Notes: generated by a model not told the origin, from the sequence alone. 64,000 nucleotides of DNA from Hydrogeniiclostridium mannosilyticum (GCF_003268275.1 NZ_QLYR01000009.1:1-64000); one strand, 5' to 3'; counted from the first letter of the stretch, positions 7,450 to 17,914 are shown. A program made the numbers and translations.

Positions 7450-8799
7450 ATGGGCAGACTTTTTGGAACCGATGGCGTAAGAGGCGTTGCCAACAGCGAA
7501 CTGACCTGTGAAATGGCCATGCGCATTGGGCGGGCCGCCGCAATGGTGCTGACGGATAGCAACCATCGCCACCCCAAGGTGTTGATTGGCAAGGATACGC
7601 GCCTTTCCTCCGACATGCTGGAGGCCGCCATTACGGCGGGGCTCTGCAGCGTGGGGGCCAATGTAGTACAGCTTGGCGTGGTGCCGACCCCGGCAGTTGC
7701 CTTTTTGGTGGGAAAATATAAAGCCGATGCAGGCGTGATGCTGACCGCATCCCATAATCCCTGCGAATTTAACGGCATTAAAATATTCAGCGGCGACGGC
7801 TATAAGCTCCCCGATGCACTGGAGGAACAGATTGAAGCGATTGTGCTGGATCATGTTGCGGATCCACCGGTGCCCATTGCGGGGGACCTCGGCAGCGTGG
7901 CCGCTGCGCCGGATGTTGTGCGCGATTACGTCAACCACATCAAGAGTACGGTGGCCTTTTCCCTGGACGGTATGCGGGTTGGAATCGACTGTGCCAACGG
8001 TTCTGCGTGCAGAACGGCGGAGCTGCTCTTTACGGAGCTGGGCGCTGAGTGCCACATGATGGCAAACCAACCCAACGGCGTCAATGTGAATGATGATTGC
8101 GGCTCTACGCACATGGAGGCGCTGATGAGCTTCGTGCGTGAGAATAAGCTGGATGCCGGGATTGCTTTTGACGGGGATGCCGACCGCTGCCTGGCGGTGG
8201 ATGAAAACGGCGACCTGGTGGACGGCGATTTTATCATGGCTATTTGCGCCGCGGATATGAAGTCGCGTGGCAAGCTGGAAAAAAATACCGCTGTCGGCAC
8301 CATTATGACGAATATGGGCTTTACTAAGTTCTGCGATGACAATGAAATACATTTTGAGGCCACTAAAGTGGGTGACCGCTACGTGCTGGAGGAAATGCTG
8401 CTGGAGGGGTATAATTTCGGCGGCGAGCAGAGCGGCCATGTCATTTTCCTGGATTTCTCCACCACAGGGGATGGGCAGCTGACGGCCGCGCAGCTCCTGA
8501 GTATTTTGCACCGCAGAAACGCTCAGCTCTCCAGCCTGGCGACGCTGATGACCCGTTACCCGCAGGTGATGGTCAACATTCAGGTTGCGCCGGACGGAAA
8601 GCTGCGTTTTTACACCGATACCGCGGTCAAAGAGGCCATAGAGCGCGCCAAGGAAAAGCTGGGTAAAAACGGCCGGATCGTTGTCCGCCCCTCGGGTACG
8701 GAGCCGCTGCTGCGCGTAATGCTGGAGGGCGAGGATGCCGATTACATCGCGGCACTGGCGGAGACGGTGGCAAACGTCATTCGCGAGCGTTTGGCCTGA
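7450..8799 (+). CDS. glmM: Phosphoglucosamine mutase
   Basis: This 449-residue protein converts glucosamine-6-phosphate to glucosamine-1-phosphate for peptidoglycan precursor synthesis. It has the N-terminal GTDGVRG motif, the phosphoserine loop TASHNP with Ser101, the metal-binding loop DGDADR, the sugar-binding loop GEQSGH and the C-terminal phosphate-binding RPSGTEPLLRV. The ATG at 7450 has TAGGAGTG about 10 bases upstream. The 107-base AT-rich interval before it holds a TATACT box near 7372 without a clear -35. The gene is followed 18 bases later by a methyltransferase gene and may share its transcript. Confidence 0.97.
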   Translation: MGRLFGTDGVRGVANSELTCEMAMRIGRAAAMVLTDSNHRHPKVLIGKDTRLSSDMLEAAITAGLCSVGANVVQLGVVPTPAVAFLVGKYKADAGVMLTASHNPCEFNGIKIFSGDGYKLPDALEEQIEAIVLDHVADPPVPIAGDLGSVAAAPDVVRDYVNHIKSTVAFSLDGMRVGIDCANGSACRTAELLFTELGAECHMMANQPNGVNVNDDCGSTHMEALMSFVRENKLDAGIAFDGDADRCLAVDENGDLVDGDFIMAICAADMKSRGKLEKNTAVGTIMTNMGFTKFCDDNEIHFEATKVGDRYVLEEMLLEGYNFGGEQSGHVIFLDFSTTGDGQLTAAQLLSILHRRNAQLSSLATLMTRYPQVMVNIQVAPDGKLRFYTDTAVKEAIERAKEKLGKNGRIVVRPSGTEPLLRVMLEGEDADYIAALAETVANVIRERLA

Positions 8800-8817
8800 C
8801 CCCCCGGAGGAAATGAG

Positions 8818-9678
8818 ATGAGAACTGCCCTCTGGAAGGATTATGAGCTGGTGGATACCGCTGCGGGCGAGCGGCTGGAGCGCTGGGGAAAAGTGCTCTT
8901 AATTCGCCCCGACCCGCAGATTATATGGGAGACTCCAAGGGAAAACGCAGGCTGGAAAAAGGCGGATGCCCGCTATCTGCGCTCCTCCTCCGGCGGCGGC
9001 CATTGGGAGGAATGGCGCAAGCTTCCGCCTGTCTGGCAGGTTTCCTATGGGGAACTGACCTTTCGCATCAAAGCCATGGGCTTTAAGCATACCGGGCTTT
9101 TCCCTGAACAGGCTGTCAACTGGGATTTTGTCCAAAAAAAAATCCGCACAGCCGGCAGGCCGGTAAAGGTGCTGAACCTTTTCGGCTATACCGGCGCGGC
9201 AACGCTTGCCTGTGCGGCGGCGGGCGCGCAGGTGTGCCATGTGGATGCCAGCAAGGGCATGGTAGCCTGGGCGCGTGAAAACGCCCAGGCCTCCGGCCTG
9301 GCGGACAAGCCTGTGCGCTGGATTGTGGACGATTGCCTGAAATTTGTACTCAGAGAGCAGCGGCGCGGTAATTTTTATGACGGAATTATTATGGACCCGC
9401 CCTCCTACGGGCGCGGCCCGAACGGCGAGGTCTGGAAGCTGGAGGAACAGCTCTATGGGCTGGTGCAGGAGTGCGCGGCTATTTTAAGCAAGCAGCCCCT
9501 GTTCTTTTTGCTCAATTCCTACACAACCGGGCTGTCGCCCGCCGTAATGGCATATCTGCTTGGCGTGCTGCTGCAGAAGAAATACGGAGGCGCCGTTTCA
9601 GCCGGTGAAATAGGGCTGCCGGTGACGGAGAGCGGACTGGTGCTTCCCTGTGGAAGCACGGCGGTCTGGGAAGAATAA
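8818..9678 (+). CDS. Class I SAM-dependent methyltransferase (RlmI-like)
   Basis: This 286-residue protein has a Rossmann methyltransferase core. The SAM-binding motif is LNLFGYTGAATLACAAAGA (about residues 120-138), then the acidic VDAS loop, a DD pair and the substrate-side motif DPPSYGRGP. The arrangement matches the RlmI-type C-terminal domain used on rRNA cytosines, but the N-terminal PUA domain of RlmI is absent. The target is therefore uncertain. GGAGG lies 7 bases before the ATG. It sits between glmM and the ECF ATPase genes, closely spaced on both sides. Confidence 0.85.
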   Translation: MRTALWKDYELVDTAAGERLERWGKVLLIRPDPQIIWETPRENAGWKKADARYLRSSSGGGHWEEWRKLPPVWQVSYGELTFRIKAMGFKHTGLFPEQAVNWDFVQKKIRTAGRPVKVLNLFGYTGAATLACAAAGAQVCHVDASKGMVAWARENAQASGLADKPVRWIVDDCLKFVLREQRRGNFYDGIIMDPPSYGRGPNGEVWKLEEQLYGLVQECAAILSKQPLFFLLNSYTTGLSPAVMAYLLGVLLQKKYGGAVSAGEIGLPVTESGLVLPCGSTAVWEE

Positions 9679-9693
9679 GGATGGGGTGGTTGA

Positions 9694-10551
9694 GTGCCGA
9701 TGGGATACATACAGGCGGAAAAGGTTGAATTTTCTTACGACGGGGACGAGGGGGAAAGCGTGAAAAAGGTCCTCCGCGGTATCTCTATGGAAATTCAGAG
9801 GGGAGAATTTGTCGCGCTGCTGGGCCATAATGGTTCAGGAAAATCGACAATGGCGAAAATGTTCAATGCCATGCTGTTGCCTTCTCAGGGTAAGGTGTTT
9901 ATCGACGGCCTGGATACCGTTGACGAGCAGGTGCTCTATGAGATTCGCCGGCGCGTGGGGCTGGTGCTGCAAAACCCGGACAACCAGCTGGTGGCGAGCG
10001 TTGTAGAGGAGGACGTGGCATTCGGTCCGGAAAACCTGGGGGTTCCGCCGGCGGAAATCCGGGAACGGGTGGACGCGGCCTTGAAGGCCGTTGAAATGTA
10101 TGATTTTCGCCTGAACGCGCCCTATAAGCTGTCGGGCGGTCAGAAGCAGCGCATTGCCATAGCGGGTATTATTGCGATGGAGCCGGACTGCATCGTGTTG
10201 GACGAGCCTACAGCCATGCTGGACCCGCGTGGCCGTACGGAAGTGCTCAATACCATTCACCGGTTGAACCAGGAAAAAGGCATCACCATTGTGCTCATCA
10301 CCCACTATATGGACGAGGCCGTGGAAGCGGACCGGGTCATTGTAATGGACAGCGGCGAAATTCTGACGCAGGGGACGCCGCGAGAGGTCTTTTCCCAGGT
10401 TGAGCTGCTAAAACGGCATAAGCTGGATGTACCGCAGGCGACGGAACTGCTGTACCAGCTGCAGCAGGCGGGAGCCGCCATCGACGGGTGCGCGCTGAAT
10501 ATAGAAGAATGTGTGGAAACGCTGGAGGGGCTGGCTGCCTCCCGGCAGTAA
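9694..10551 (+). CDS. ecfA1: Energy-coupling factor transporter ATPase EcfA1
   Basis: This 285-residue ABC ATPase has Walker A GHNGSGKS, the Q-loop LQNPDNQ, the signature [13 protein letters not shown] and Walker [14 protein letters not shown]. The Q-loop context [19 protein letters not shown] is typical of ECF ATPases. With EcfA2 and EcfT it powers vitamin and metal uptake by interchangeable S components. The start is GTG 9694; ATG 9700 is an alternative. The next gene is EcfA2, 30 bases away. Because no S component is adjacent, this is the shared (group II) module of the cell. Confidence 0.95.
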   Translation: MPMGYIQAEKVEFSYDGDEGESVKKVLRGISMEIQRGEFVALLGHNGSGKSTMAKMFNAMLLPSQGKVFIDGLDTVDEQVLYEIRRRVGLVLQNPDNQLVASVVEEDVAFGPENLGVPPAEIRERVDAALKAVEMYDFRLNAPYKLSGGQKQRIAIAGIIAMEPDCIVLDEPTAMLDPRGRTEVLNTIHRLNQEKGITIVLITHYMDEAVEADRVIVMDSGEILTQGTPREVFSQVELLKRHKLDVPQATELLYQLQQAGAAIDGCALNIEECVETLEGLAASRQ

Positions 10552-10581
10552 TCCCGCAAAAATGGAAGCAGGAGAACAAGA

Positions 10582-11439
10582 ATGGCAGTTATCGAAACAA
10601 AGAACCTGACCTATACCTACGGAGAGGGAACGCCCTTTGTCAAGACCGCCGTCGACAATGTCAGCCTCAGTATTGAGGAGGGCGAATTCGTCGGCCTAAT
10701 TGGGCACACCGGCTCCGGAAAATCAACCCTGATTCAGACCCTAAACGGCCTTTTAAAGCCGACCTCTGGGCAGGTGCTGCTGAAAGGCAAGGATATCTGG
10801 GAGGAGCCGAAAAAGATTCGCGCTGTGCGCTTTCAGGTGGGCATGGTTTTTCAGTATCCGGAGCATCAGCTCTTTGAGGAAACCGTTCTGAAGGATATTT
10901 CCTTTGGTCCGCGCAACATGGGCTTGAGCGACCAGGAAATTGAGGAGAAAGCCCGCCAGGCGGCACAGTTTGTCGGTCTGACGGAAGATTTTCTCGAAAA
11001 GAGCCCCTTTGAGCTGTCTGGCGGTGAGAAACGCCGGGTGGCTATTGCGGGGGTCATTGCCATGGACCCGGATGTGCTGATATTGGATGAGCCGACGGCG
11101 GGCCTGGATCCACGCGGCCGGGACAAGCTCCTTTCCCAGATTGTGGATTACCACAAAAAGCGGGGAAACACCGTTATTTTGGTCTCTCACAGCATGGAAG
11201 ACATCGCCAAAACTGCAGACCGTGTGCTGGTAATGGATGATTCGCGTGAAGCGATGTTTGACTCCACCCGGGCTGTTTTTGCACGGGGGGATGAACTGGA
11301 GCAAATGGGGCTGCGCGTACCGCAGATCACGAAAATTATGTCGGTGCTGAAGGAAAAGGGCTGGCCGGTGGACCCCGTTTTAACGGTGGAGCAGGCAGTG
11401 CGCCAGCTTTTGCCTCTGCTGCAGAAGGGAGGAGCCTGA
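10582..11439 (+). CDS. ecfA2: Energy-coupling factor transporter ATPase EcfA2
   Basis: This 285-residue ABC ATPase has Walker A GHTGSGKS, the Q-loop FQYPEHQLFEETVLKDISFG, the signature LSGGEKRRVAIAG and Walker B LILDEPTAGLDP. YPEHQLF is diagnostic of EcfA2 as opposed to EcfA1. It forms a heterodimer with the product of the upstream gene. The ATG has GCAGGAG upstream, and the stop is followed almost at once by the EcfT start. Confidence 0.96.
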   Translation: MAVIETKNLTYTYGEGTPFVKTAVDNVSLSIEEGEFVGLIGHTGSGKSTLIQTLNGLLKPTSGQVLLKGKDIWEEPKKIRAVRFQVGMVFQYPEHQLFEETVLKDISFGPRNMGLSDQEIEEKARQAAQFVGLTEDFLEKSPFELSGGEKRRVAIAGVIAMDPDVLILDEPTAGLDPRGRDKLLSQIVDYHKKRGNTVILVSHSMEDIAKTADRVLVMDDSREAMFDSTRAVFARGDELEQMGLRVPQITKIMSVLKEKGWPVDPVLTVEQAVRQLLPLLQKGGA

Positions 11440-11440
11440 T

Positions 11441-12256
11441 TTGGTCAGAGACATTGCGTTCGGGCAGTATATTCCCGGTAAATCGCTTATTCATCGAATG
11501 GATCCCCGGGTTAAAATTGCCCTGACCTTCCTGTGGATTGTGTTTCTCTTTGTGGCGCAGAATTTTGCCTCGCTCCTGTTGATGGTCGCGGCCGTGCTGG
11601 CGGTAATGCTCCTTTCCGGCGTGCCGGTCCGGCTGTATTTGAAGAGCATGAAAGCCATTCTGTTCATTGTGGTGCTGACGTCGGTTTTAAATCTTTTTTA
11701 CGGCGGGGGAAGAACCCTGGTACAGCTGGGGCCGCTGGCGATTACCACCGGCGGCGTCAATAACGCAATTTTTATCACGGTTAGAATTGCAAGCTTAATT
11801 CTGCTGAGCTCGGCGCTGACCTTTACAACGTCGCCAACGGCCTTGACAGACGCCCTGGAACGGCTGATGAAGCCGCTGAAGGTGCTGCATGTCCAGGTGC
11901 ATGAAATTGCTATGATGATGACCATCGCGCTGCGTTTTGTGCCGACACTGCTGGAGGAAACCGATAAGATCATGAGCGCGCAGAAGGCCCGCGGGGCAGA
12001 CATGGAAAGCGGCGGGTTGATGCAGCGCGTCAAGGCGCTGGTTCCGGTTCTCGTTCCGCTGTTTGTCTCGGCGTTCCGCCGGGCCTATGACCTGGCTATG
12101 GCCATGGAGTGCCGCTGCTACCATGGCGGAAAGGGCCGCACCAAAATGAAAGTTTTGCACATTGCCGGCGGGGATATTGTGATGCTGGGCGTAGGAATTG
12201 CCTGCTGCACCGCTGTAATCCTCTGTAATATTTTCGTGCCATTTACATTGCTGTAA
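11441..12256 (+). CDS. ecfT: Energy-coupling factor transporter transmembrane protein EcfT
   Basis: This 271-residue protein has an N-terminal amphipathic PGKSLIHRMDPRVKI motif, several membrane helices, a cytoplasmic coupling region with KARGAD, and a second motif (MECRCYHGG) where most homologues have an X-Arg-Gly triplet. It couples the two ATPases to S components. The start is TTG 11441 with GGGAGGAG upstream, one base beyond the ecfA2 stop. The methyltransferase, ecfA1, ecfA2, ecfT and truA form a typical Firmicutes order. Confidence 0.94.
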   Translation: MVRDIAFGQYIPGKSLIHRMDPRVKIALTFLWIVFLFVAQNFASLLLMVAAVLAVMLLSGVPVRLYLKSMKAILFIVVLTSVLNLFYGGGRTLVQLGPLAITTGGVNNAIFITVRIASLILLSSALTFTTSPTALTDALERLMKPLKVLHVQVHEIAMMMTIALRFVPTLLEETDKIMSAQKARGADMESGGLMQRVKALVPVLVPLFVSAFRRAYDLAMAMECRCYHGGKGRTKMKVLHIAGGDIVMLGVGIACCTAVILCNIFVPFTLL

Positions 12257-12302
12257 CGTTTTATAAAAAAAGTCGATGTTTTAATGGAAGGCGGGTGGAA
12301 AG

Positions 12303-13061
12303 ATGAGAAATTTATTGCTGACGCTCTGCTATGACGGCTCTGCCTACCATGGCTGGCAGGTACAGAGAAACGCGGTCAGCGTACAGCAGGTTTTTCAGCA
12401 GGCGCTGGAAAAGGTGACCGGCACACGCCCGGATGTCAAAGGATGCAGCCGAACAGACACCGGCGTTCATGCCCGCAGGTTTTGCTGCAGCTTCCACACG
12501 GAGCACACTATTCCGCCCGAACGCCTGGTTGCCGCGCTGAACCACTTTCTTCCACGTGATGTTTCCGTGCTCGCCTGCCGGGAGGTGCCGGCGGACTTTC
12601 ACGCCCGCTATTCCTGCAGGGGCAAAGAATATGAATATCAAATTTGGAACCACCCGGTGCGCAACCCGTTTTTACGGGATCGGGCGCTCCATTATTATTA
12701 CAGCCTGGATTTGGATCGCCTGAATGCGGCGGCGGGCGCTTTTGTCGGCCGCCATAATTTTACTTCGTTCTGTTCTGCGGATGCGCGGGTAAAAGGGGAT
12801 TTGAGCCGGACCATCACCTGCTCCCAGTGGCGGCGGGAGGGCGACCTTGTCGTCTACCGTGTTTCAGCGGATGGGTTCCTCTATAATATGGTGCGCATCC
12901 TGGTCGGTACCCAGCTCTGGGTAGCTGCCGGGAAATTGGCGGCATCGGATATGCATGGGATTTTATCCGCAGAGGACCGCAACGCCGCCGGCCCTACAGC
13001 CCCGGCGGCCGGGCTTTATTTAAACCGTGTTTTTTATGACAGCGAGGATGTGAACCAATGA
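12303..13061 (+). CDS. truA: tRNA pseudouridine(38-40) synthase TruA
   Basis: This 252-residue protein is of normal TruA length. The catalytic aspartate is Asp52 in CSRTDTGVHA, and later conserved blocks (HNFTSFC and FLYNMVRILVGT) are present. TruA isomerises uridines in the tRNA anticodon arm. It follows ecfT, as in Bacillus. Its stop overlaps the start of the next gene by 4 bases (ATGA), which indicates coupling. Confidence 0.97.
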   Translation: MRNLLLTLCYDGSAYHGWQVQRNAVSVQQVFQQALEKVTGTRPDVKGCSRTDTGVHARRFCCSFHTEHTIPPERLVAALNHFLPRDVSVLACREVPADFHARYSCRGKEYEYQIWNHPVRNPFLRDRALHYYYSLDLDRLNAAAGAFVGRHNFTSFCSADARVKGDLSRTITCSQWRREGDLVVYRVSADGFLYNMVRILVGTQLWVAAGKLAASDMHGILSAEDRNAAGPTAPAAGLYLNRVFYDSEDVNQ

Positions 13062-14329
13062 GGCGCAAAAAAAGGGGAAGCCACTTCGACCTGCCGGAGG
13101 ATGAGGCGGATATTCAGGTCAACCCCGACCAGGCAGGTGAAGCCGCCGGCGTAAGCCCGCCCGGTAACAGCCGGAGGAAGAAGAAAAAACGGATTCCCGG
13201 CTGGGTTTACAGGGTTATTGTAATCTTGGCGGTTGCAGCGCTGGGCGTGGTGGTTTGGTTTAACCGCGATAATCTAACGCTGGAGAAAATCTCGCTTTGG
13301 ATTCAGGAAAAGGTGGTTGGCTCCGGAATCGGAGACGGTTATCCCTATGCGATTGATAACGGAGAAATCGCGGTGAAAAATTTTGGCGCTTGGGGGCAGG
13401 ATTCGGTTTTTGTCAGCGACTCGTACCTGACGGTGCTGAATGCGACGGCGAAAGAAGTCGTAAGCCGCCAGCACAGCTTTGGCAGCCCGGTGCTAAAAAC
13501 AGCGGGGGACAAGGCCCTTATCTATAACCTGGGCGGCACGGGCTATCAAATCGAGGCATATGCAAGCACGGTTCGCAAGGAGAGTGCCGAAGCTAAAATT
13601 CTGGCGGGTGCGCTGGCGGCAAACGGCAGCTATGCGTTGCTGACAGAGGGCGAGGGCTGTTACGGGCAGCTGATGGTATATACCGCTCAAAATGAGGAAA
13701 AATTTCTTTATCGTTTTTCAAAGTATTATCCGACCTCGGTCTCCTTAAACGCGGCGGCTACGGAGGCGCTGGTCACGGCTGTCTCGGCTCAGGACGGGGG
13801 ACTTGTCTCGGTTGTTTATAAGCTGGATTTAAGCCAGGAAGGAGAGGCTCAGCCGGTTGCGGAATATTCGGAAAATTTATTGTTTGATTCCTTCTTTTAC
13901 GCTGATGGAAGCGGGGCCGCGGTCGGGGATGCGGGCGCAGTGCTGTTGGATACGGCCGGCAAGGCTGAAAAATTTGATTATCAGGGCGCGGAGCTTACTT
14001 CATATACTGGAAAAGACGGCTTGACGGCCTTCTGCCTTTCCCCCTATGAGAACGCGGCCTCGGGCGAGCTGGTAATTTTATCGGGCAGTGGGCAAAAGGC
14101 GTTTTCCGTTGAGCTGCAGGCGGTGTTGAAATCGGTTTCCATTTTCGGTAACACGGTTGCGGTTTTGGGCGGCGGCGAGGTGCGCGCCTACTCTATAGCG
14201 GAGGGAACGGCGCTTAGTACAGCAGAGGCCGGGAGTGACAGCCGTGCGGTCGCCTTGCTGGACGAAAGCAACGCCTATGTGCTGGCTATGTCGGAGATTC
14301 GCCGCCTAGAGCTGGCGGCAGCGGAGTGA
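13058..14329 (+). CDS. DUF5711-like membrane-anchored protein, beta-propeller-like
   Basis: This 423-residue protein has a basic, charged cytoplasmic N-terminus (about 50 residues with an RRKKKKR cluster), one membrane helix near residues 52-68, and a long extracytoplasmic part. The latter is made of short beta-rich repeats (for example SVFVSDSYLTVLNATAKEV) that read like propeller blades. This layout fits the DUF5711 family, whose function is unknown. Overlap with truA suggests co-translation, and a CvpA-like gene follows. The large outer domain may sense or scaffold cell-envelope processes, which is a guess. Confidence 0.7.
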   Translation: MRRKKRGSHFDLPEDEADIQVNPDQAGEAAGVSPPGNSRRKKKKRIPGWVYRVIVILAVAALGVVVWFNRDNLTLEKISLWIQEKVVGSGIGDGYPYAIDNGEIAVKNFGAWGQDSVFVSDSYLTVLNATAKEVVSRQHSFGSPVLKTAGDKALIYNLGGTGYQIEAYASTVRKESAEAKILAGALAANGSYALLTEGEGCYGQLMVYTAQNEEKFLYRFSKYYPTSVSLNAAATEALVTAVSAQDGGLVSVVYKLDLSQEGEAQPVAEYSENLLFDSFFYADGSGAAVGDAGAVLLDTAGKAEKFDYQGAELTSYTGKDGLTAFCLSPYENAASGELVILSGSGQKAFSVELQAVLKSVSIFGNTVAVLGGGEVRAYSIAEGTALSTAEAGSDSRAVALLDESNAYVLAMSEIRRLELAAAE

Positions 14330-14466
14330 CATGGCTTGTATGTCTGCTTCATTTATGCTATGCTTAAAAGAATGAATTACACATATGATTTTGCCGGTGC
14401 GGAGGCCCTGCGGCCCGTTGGTAACCGGAGAGCGCTGTTCTGGAGGATAAAAAGGAGGGGAGCCGT

Positions 14467-14994
14467 TTGGGAACAATTATTGATGTTGTTTTAATAGCGG
14501 TCGTGGTTTTATTTATTATCGTGGGCTTTAAAAGGGGCGTTGTGCGTTCGTTGGTAGAGTTTATAGGCTCGTTGTTCGCCTTGGTAGTTTCCGCGATGTT
14601 TTCCGGCTGGATTGCAGATTCCATTTGCAATATTTTGGAAAAGAACCGCGATTTTTCTATGTGGGAATATGCGGGCATCCGTATATTGGCGGTGATTCTC
14701 CTTTTTGCGGTGCTGCATATTGTCGTACAGCTTGCCGCCAAAGCGCTCGATACCGTTTTTCACCTGCCGGTGCTGAGCCAGGTCAACGCGGTGCTGGGAG
14801 CTGTGTGCGGTTTACTGCAGGGTCTGGTGCTGGCCTTTGTGCTGTGTGCAGTACTGCAGCTGGCGGGCCCTTATATAGAAATAAACGGGCACGCGCTTTC
14901 AGACGAGACGCTTGCCCAATCCTATCTTTATGGCACTGTTTATAGCAACAGCCCTGCTGCCGGTTGGTTTGAACAGGCAGAAAATTGGCTGTAA
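14467..14994 (+). CDS. CvpA family membrane protein
   Basis: This 175-residue protein starts GTIIDVVLIAVVVLFIIVGF and continues with KRGVVRSLVEFIGS, the signature of the CvpA (colicin V production) family. It has four membrane segments. The start is TTG 14467 with AAAAGGAGGGG upstream. Family members are integral membrane proteins of unclear role, linked in Gram-positives to envelope and cell-wall functions. The location before pgsA fits a membrane-biogenesis setting. Confidence 0.82.
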   Translation: MGTIIDVVLIAVVVLFIIVGFKRGVVRSLVEFIGSLFALVVSAMFSGWIADSICNILEKNRDFSMWEYAGIRILAVILLFAVLHIVVQLAAKALDTVFHLPVLSQVNAVLGAVCGLLQGLVLAFVLCAVLQLAGPYIEINGHALSDETLAQSYLYGTVYSNSPAAGWFEQAENWL

Positions 14995-15006
14995 AGGAGA
15001 ATGAAA

Positions 15007-15615
15007 ATGAAAGAGTGGAATAAGAATATTACTATTCCCAATCTGCTGTCCGTTCTTCGAATCCTGTTGATTCTTCCATTCGTTTATTTTTTTATGACGG
15101 GCAATGTATTGCTGGCGGGACTCATGCTGGCGCTTTCCGGCCTTTCCGACTTGTTTGACGGCATGATCGCGCGGAAGTTTAACCAGGTAACCGACCTGGG
15201 TAAAATGCTGGACCCTGTGGCAGATAAGCTGACACAGGGCACGGTGGCAATCTGTCTGGCTATTTGGGAGCCGGTCCTGCTGCCGATTTTGGCTATCTTT
15301 ATCGTCAAAGAGCTTGCCATGCTGGCAGGCGGCATTTATTTAGTGTTAAAAAGAAAAAAACGGCCAACAGCTGCAAAATGGTATGGAAAGGTCGGCACGG
15401 CTCTGTTTTATCTTTCCTTTACCGCCATTGTGGCTATGCGCTTTTTTAATATTGACAACCTGGCCGTAACCATTATACTTTTGGCTGTAACGGCGGCCTT
15501 TATGGTTTACGCCTTTTATGAGTACTTTAAAATTTTTCGCCGTCTTTTAAGCTCGACGGATCCTGCGGACCGAATTGACCTGCGCGGCGGATCAGAAACA
15601 AACAGCGACAATTGA
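15007..15615 (+). CDS. pgsA: CDP-diacylglycerol--glycerol-3-phosphate 3-phosphatidyltransferase
   Basis: The protein carries the CDP-alcohol phosphotransferase signature DG-x2-AR-x8-G-x3-D-x3-D, seen as DGMIARKFNQ with the downstream G and the DPVAD aspartates, and has about five to six membrane segments. PgsA makes phosphatidylglycerophosphate, the first step to phosphatidylglycerol. ATG codons lie at 15001 and 15007. The AAAGGAG site ends one base before 15001, so 15007 has the better 7-base spacing. It is transcribed into the clpE-like gene 13 bases later. Confidence 0.93.
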   Translation: MKEWNKNITIPNLLSVLRILLILPFVYFFMTGNVLLAGLMLALSGLSDLFDGMIARKFNQVTDLGKMLDPVADKLTQGTVAICLAIWEPVLLPILAIFIVKELAMLAGGIYLVLKRKKRPTAAKWYGKVGTALFYLSFTAIVAMRFFNIDNLAVTIILLAVTAAFMVYAFYEYFKIFRRLLSSTDPADRIDLRGGSETNSDN

Positions 15616-15628
15616 AAGAAGGGATTTT

Positions 15629-17914
15629 ATGCTGTGTACTAGATGTCACAAACGCCCGGCAGTGGTGTTTATATCTCAATCGATGAATTCCAGTGAGAGC
15701 CAAGGGCTGTGCTTGGTCTGCGCCCGAGAACTGGGCATCAAGCCTGTCAATGATTTAATGGATAAGATGGGGATTACGGAAGAACAGATGGAGCAAATGG
15801 AAGAGGAGCTCAGTGGACTGATGAACCCGGAGGAAGGAGAAGCGGACGGGGAAGACGGCGCCTTTACCCCCGGCGGTGCGGCGACTTTTCCGTTTTTGCA
15901 AAATATTTTCCCCGGCTTTCAGCAGGAGGGCGGTGCCGGCGGTAAGGAAAAGGAGACCGCAGCGCCTGCCAGGGAGAAAAAGACAAAGAATAAAAGCAAG
16001 CGGCGCCATCTGGATGCCTACTGTACAGATCTGACCGCCAGGGCGCGCCGTGGGGAGATCGATAATATTGTCGGCAGGGACCGTGAGATCGCCCGCGTTA
16101 TTCAGATTTTATCCAGAAGAACGAAAAACAATCCCTGCCTGATCGGCGAGCCCGGTGTCGGCAAGACGGCTGTCGCAGAGGGGCTGGCCCAGCGAATCGC
16201 CGCCGGTGAGGTTCCTGCACGGCTGCAAAAAAAGGAAATTCACCTGCTGGATTTAACGGCGCTTGTTGCCGGGACCCAGTTCCGCGGGCAGTTTGAGAGC
16301 CGCATAAAGGGCTTGGTGGATGAAGTGAAGACAGAGGGCAACATCATTCTCTTTATTGACGAGGTTCATAACCTGGTTGGCACCGGGGATGCGGAGGGGT
16401 CCATGAATGCGGCGAATATTTTAAAGCCGGCGCTCTCCCGCGGGGAAATCCAGGTCATCGGTGCGACCACCTTTGCCGAATACCGGAAGTACATTGAGAA
16501 GGACGCCGCGTTGGAACGCCGCTTTCAGCCGGTGACGATTGCAGAGCCCTCTGTTCAGGAGACCATCGATGTTTTAAATGGCATTAAGTCCTACTATGAG
16601 CAATATCACCGGGTACGGGTACCGGAGGTAATGGTGAAGCGGGCAGTCGTTTTATCAGAGAGATATATCAACGACCGGTTCCTGCCAGACAAGGCCATTG
16701 ACCTGCTGGACGAAAGCTGTGCCTGCGCCGCGCTGCGCAATGTTCCAATGGCTGAGTATGACAGGGCCAACGCGGAGCTGGAAAAGCTCCGCGCCCAGGA
16801 GGAAGAGATGACCGGGGGCGAGGCCGAGCCGGATTATGAGAAGCTTGCCGAGCTGAGAATGGACATTGTGAAGCTGGAGGGAAAGGCGAAGGAACTGGCT
16901 CCGTCGGCCTTAGGCGCAGAGGTTGAAGAACAGGATATTGCGAAGGTAATTGAACTTTGGACAGGGATCCCGGCCGCTCGGGTCCAGGAGAGCGAGCTGA
17001 AAAAATTGGCGGATTTGGAGTCGGTGCTTAAAAGCAAGGTGATTGGCCAAGATGAGGCGGTTGAAGCTGTGGCTGCCGCGGTCCGCCGCAGCCGGGTACA
17101 AATCAGCCCGCGCCGCCGCCCGGCTTCGTTTATCTTTGTCGGACCGACCGGTGTGGGTAAGACGGAGCTGGTAAAGGTGTTGAGCCAGGAGCTGTTTGAC
17201 AGCCCGGAAACCTTGATCCGCCTGGATATGTCGGAGTTTATGGAGAAGCACTCGGTGTCGAGAATCATTGGTTCGCCGCCGGGCTATGTCGGCTATGATG
17301 AGGCGGGACAGGTGACGGAAAAGGTTCGCCGCCGCCCCTATTCGGTGCTGCTGTTTGATGAGATTGAAAAGGCACATCCGGATGTGATGAACATCCTTCT
17401 GCAAATTTTAGACGAGGGGCATATCACGGATGCGCACGGCCAGAATGTCAATTTTGAAAATACCGTCATTGTTATGACCTCCAACGCCGGCAGTGAGAAG
17501 AAGGAAGCGGCGCTCGGCTTTGCTAAAACGGAAGAGGACGCAAGCAAAGAACGGGCAATGAAGGCGCTGGCAGATTTTTTGCGGCCAGAATTTTTAAGCC
17601 GTGTCGATGAAATTGTGGTGTTTAAGCCCTTGAGCATCGATGATTATCAAAAAATTGCTGGCCTCATGCTGAATGAATACATCGGATCTTTGAAAGAACG
17701 CAGCATAACGCTGCAGTATGACGCTCAGGCAACCCGCTGGCTGGCCGAGTACGCGCACGGAGGCAAGAGTGGTGCGCGTGATTTGCGCAACCTGATTCGC
17801 CGAGAGGTTGAAGACCGGATTGCAAGCACAATTGTAGAGAGTAATGGGTCAGCCTTGTCGGGGGTATTTGTTACGGTGGACGAAAAAAATCAGATCTTGG
17901 TGCAAACCCTTTAG
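15629..17914 (+). CDS. clpE: ClpE-type AAA+ ATPase with N-terminal zinc finger
   Basis: This 761-residue double AAA+ unfoldase starts at ATG 15629 (GAAGGGA upstream). Residues 1-35 form a four-Cys zinc finger (CTRC and CLVC), the ClpE hallmark, in place of the ClpC N-domain repeats. An acidic, Gly/Pro-rich linker follows, then AAA-1 with Walker A GEPGVGKT, a short middle region, and AAA-2 with Walker [19 protein letters not shown] and the arginine-finger regions are intact. With ClpP it degrades damaged or phospho-arginine-marked proteins. It may serve the McsAB system encoded near 44 kb. The gene symbol is chosen on architecture, and naming as ClpC is possible. Confidence 0.88.
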   Translation: MLCTRCHKRPAVVFISQSMNSSESQGLCLVCARELGIKPVNDLMDKMGITEEQMEQMEEELSGLMNPEEGEADGEDGAFTPGGAATFPFLQNIFPGFQQEGGAGGKEKETAAPAREKKTKNKSKRRHLDAYCTDLTARARRGEIDNIVGRDREIARVIQILSRRTKNNPCLIGEPGVGKTAVAEGLAQRIAAGEVPARLQKKEIHLLDLTALVAGTQFRGQFESRIKGLVDEVKTEGNIILFIDEVHNLVGTGDAEGSMNAANILKPALSRGEIQVIGATTFAEYRKYIEKDAALERRFQPVTIAEPSVQETIDVLNGIKSYYEQYHRVRVPEVMVKRAVVLSERYINDRFLPDKAIDLLDESCACAALRNVPMAEYDRANAELEKLRAQEEEMTGGEAEPDYEKLAELRMDIVKLEGKAKELAPSALGAEVEEQDIAKVIELWTGIPAARVQESELKKLADLESVLKSKVIGQDEAVEAVAAAVRRSRVQISPRRRPASFIFVGPTGVGKTELVKVLSQELFDSPETLIRLDMSEFMEKHSVSRIIGSPPGYVGYDEAGQVTEKVRRRPYSVLLFDEIEKAHPDVMNILLQILDEGHITDAHGQNVNFENTVIVMTSNAGSEKKEAALGFAKTEEDASKERAMKALADFLRPEFLSRVDEIVVFKPLSIDDYQKIAGLMLNEYIGSLKERSITLQYDAQATRWLAEYAHGGKSGARDLRNLIRREVEDRIASTIVESNGSALSGVFVTVDEKNQILVQTL

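Noticed and set aside
7444-8511. A long minus-strand frame opposite glmM.
   Set aside because: It is an antisense shadow of glmM, whose motifs are all intact; there is no start site or family match.
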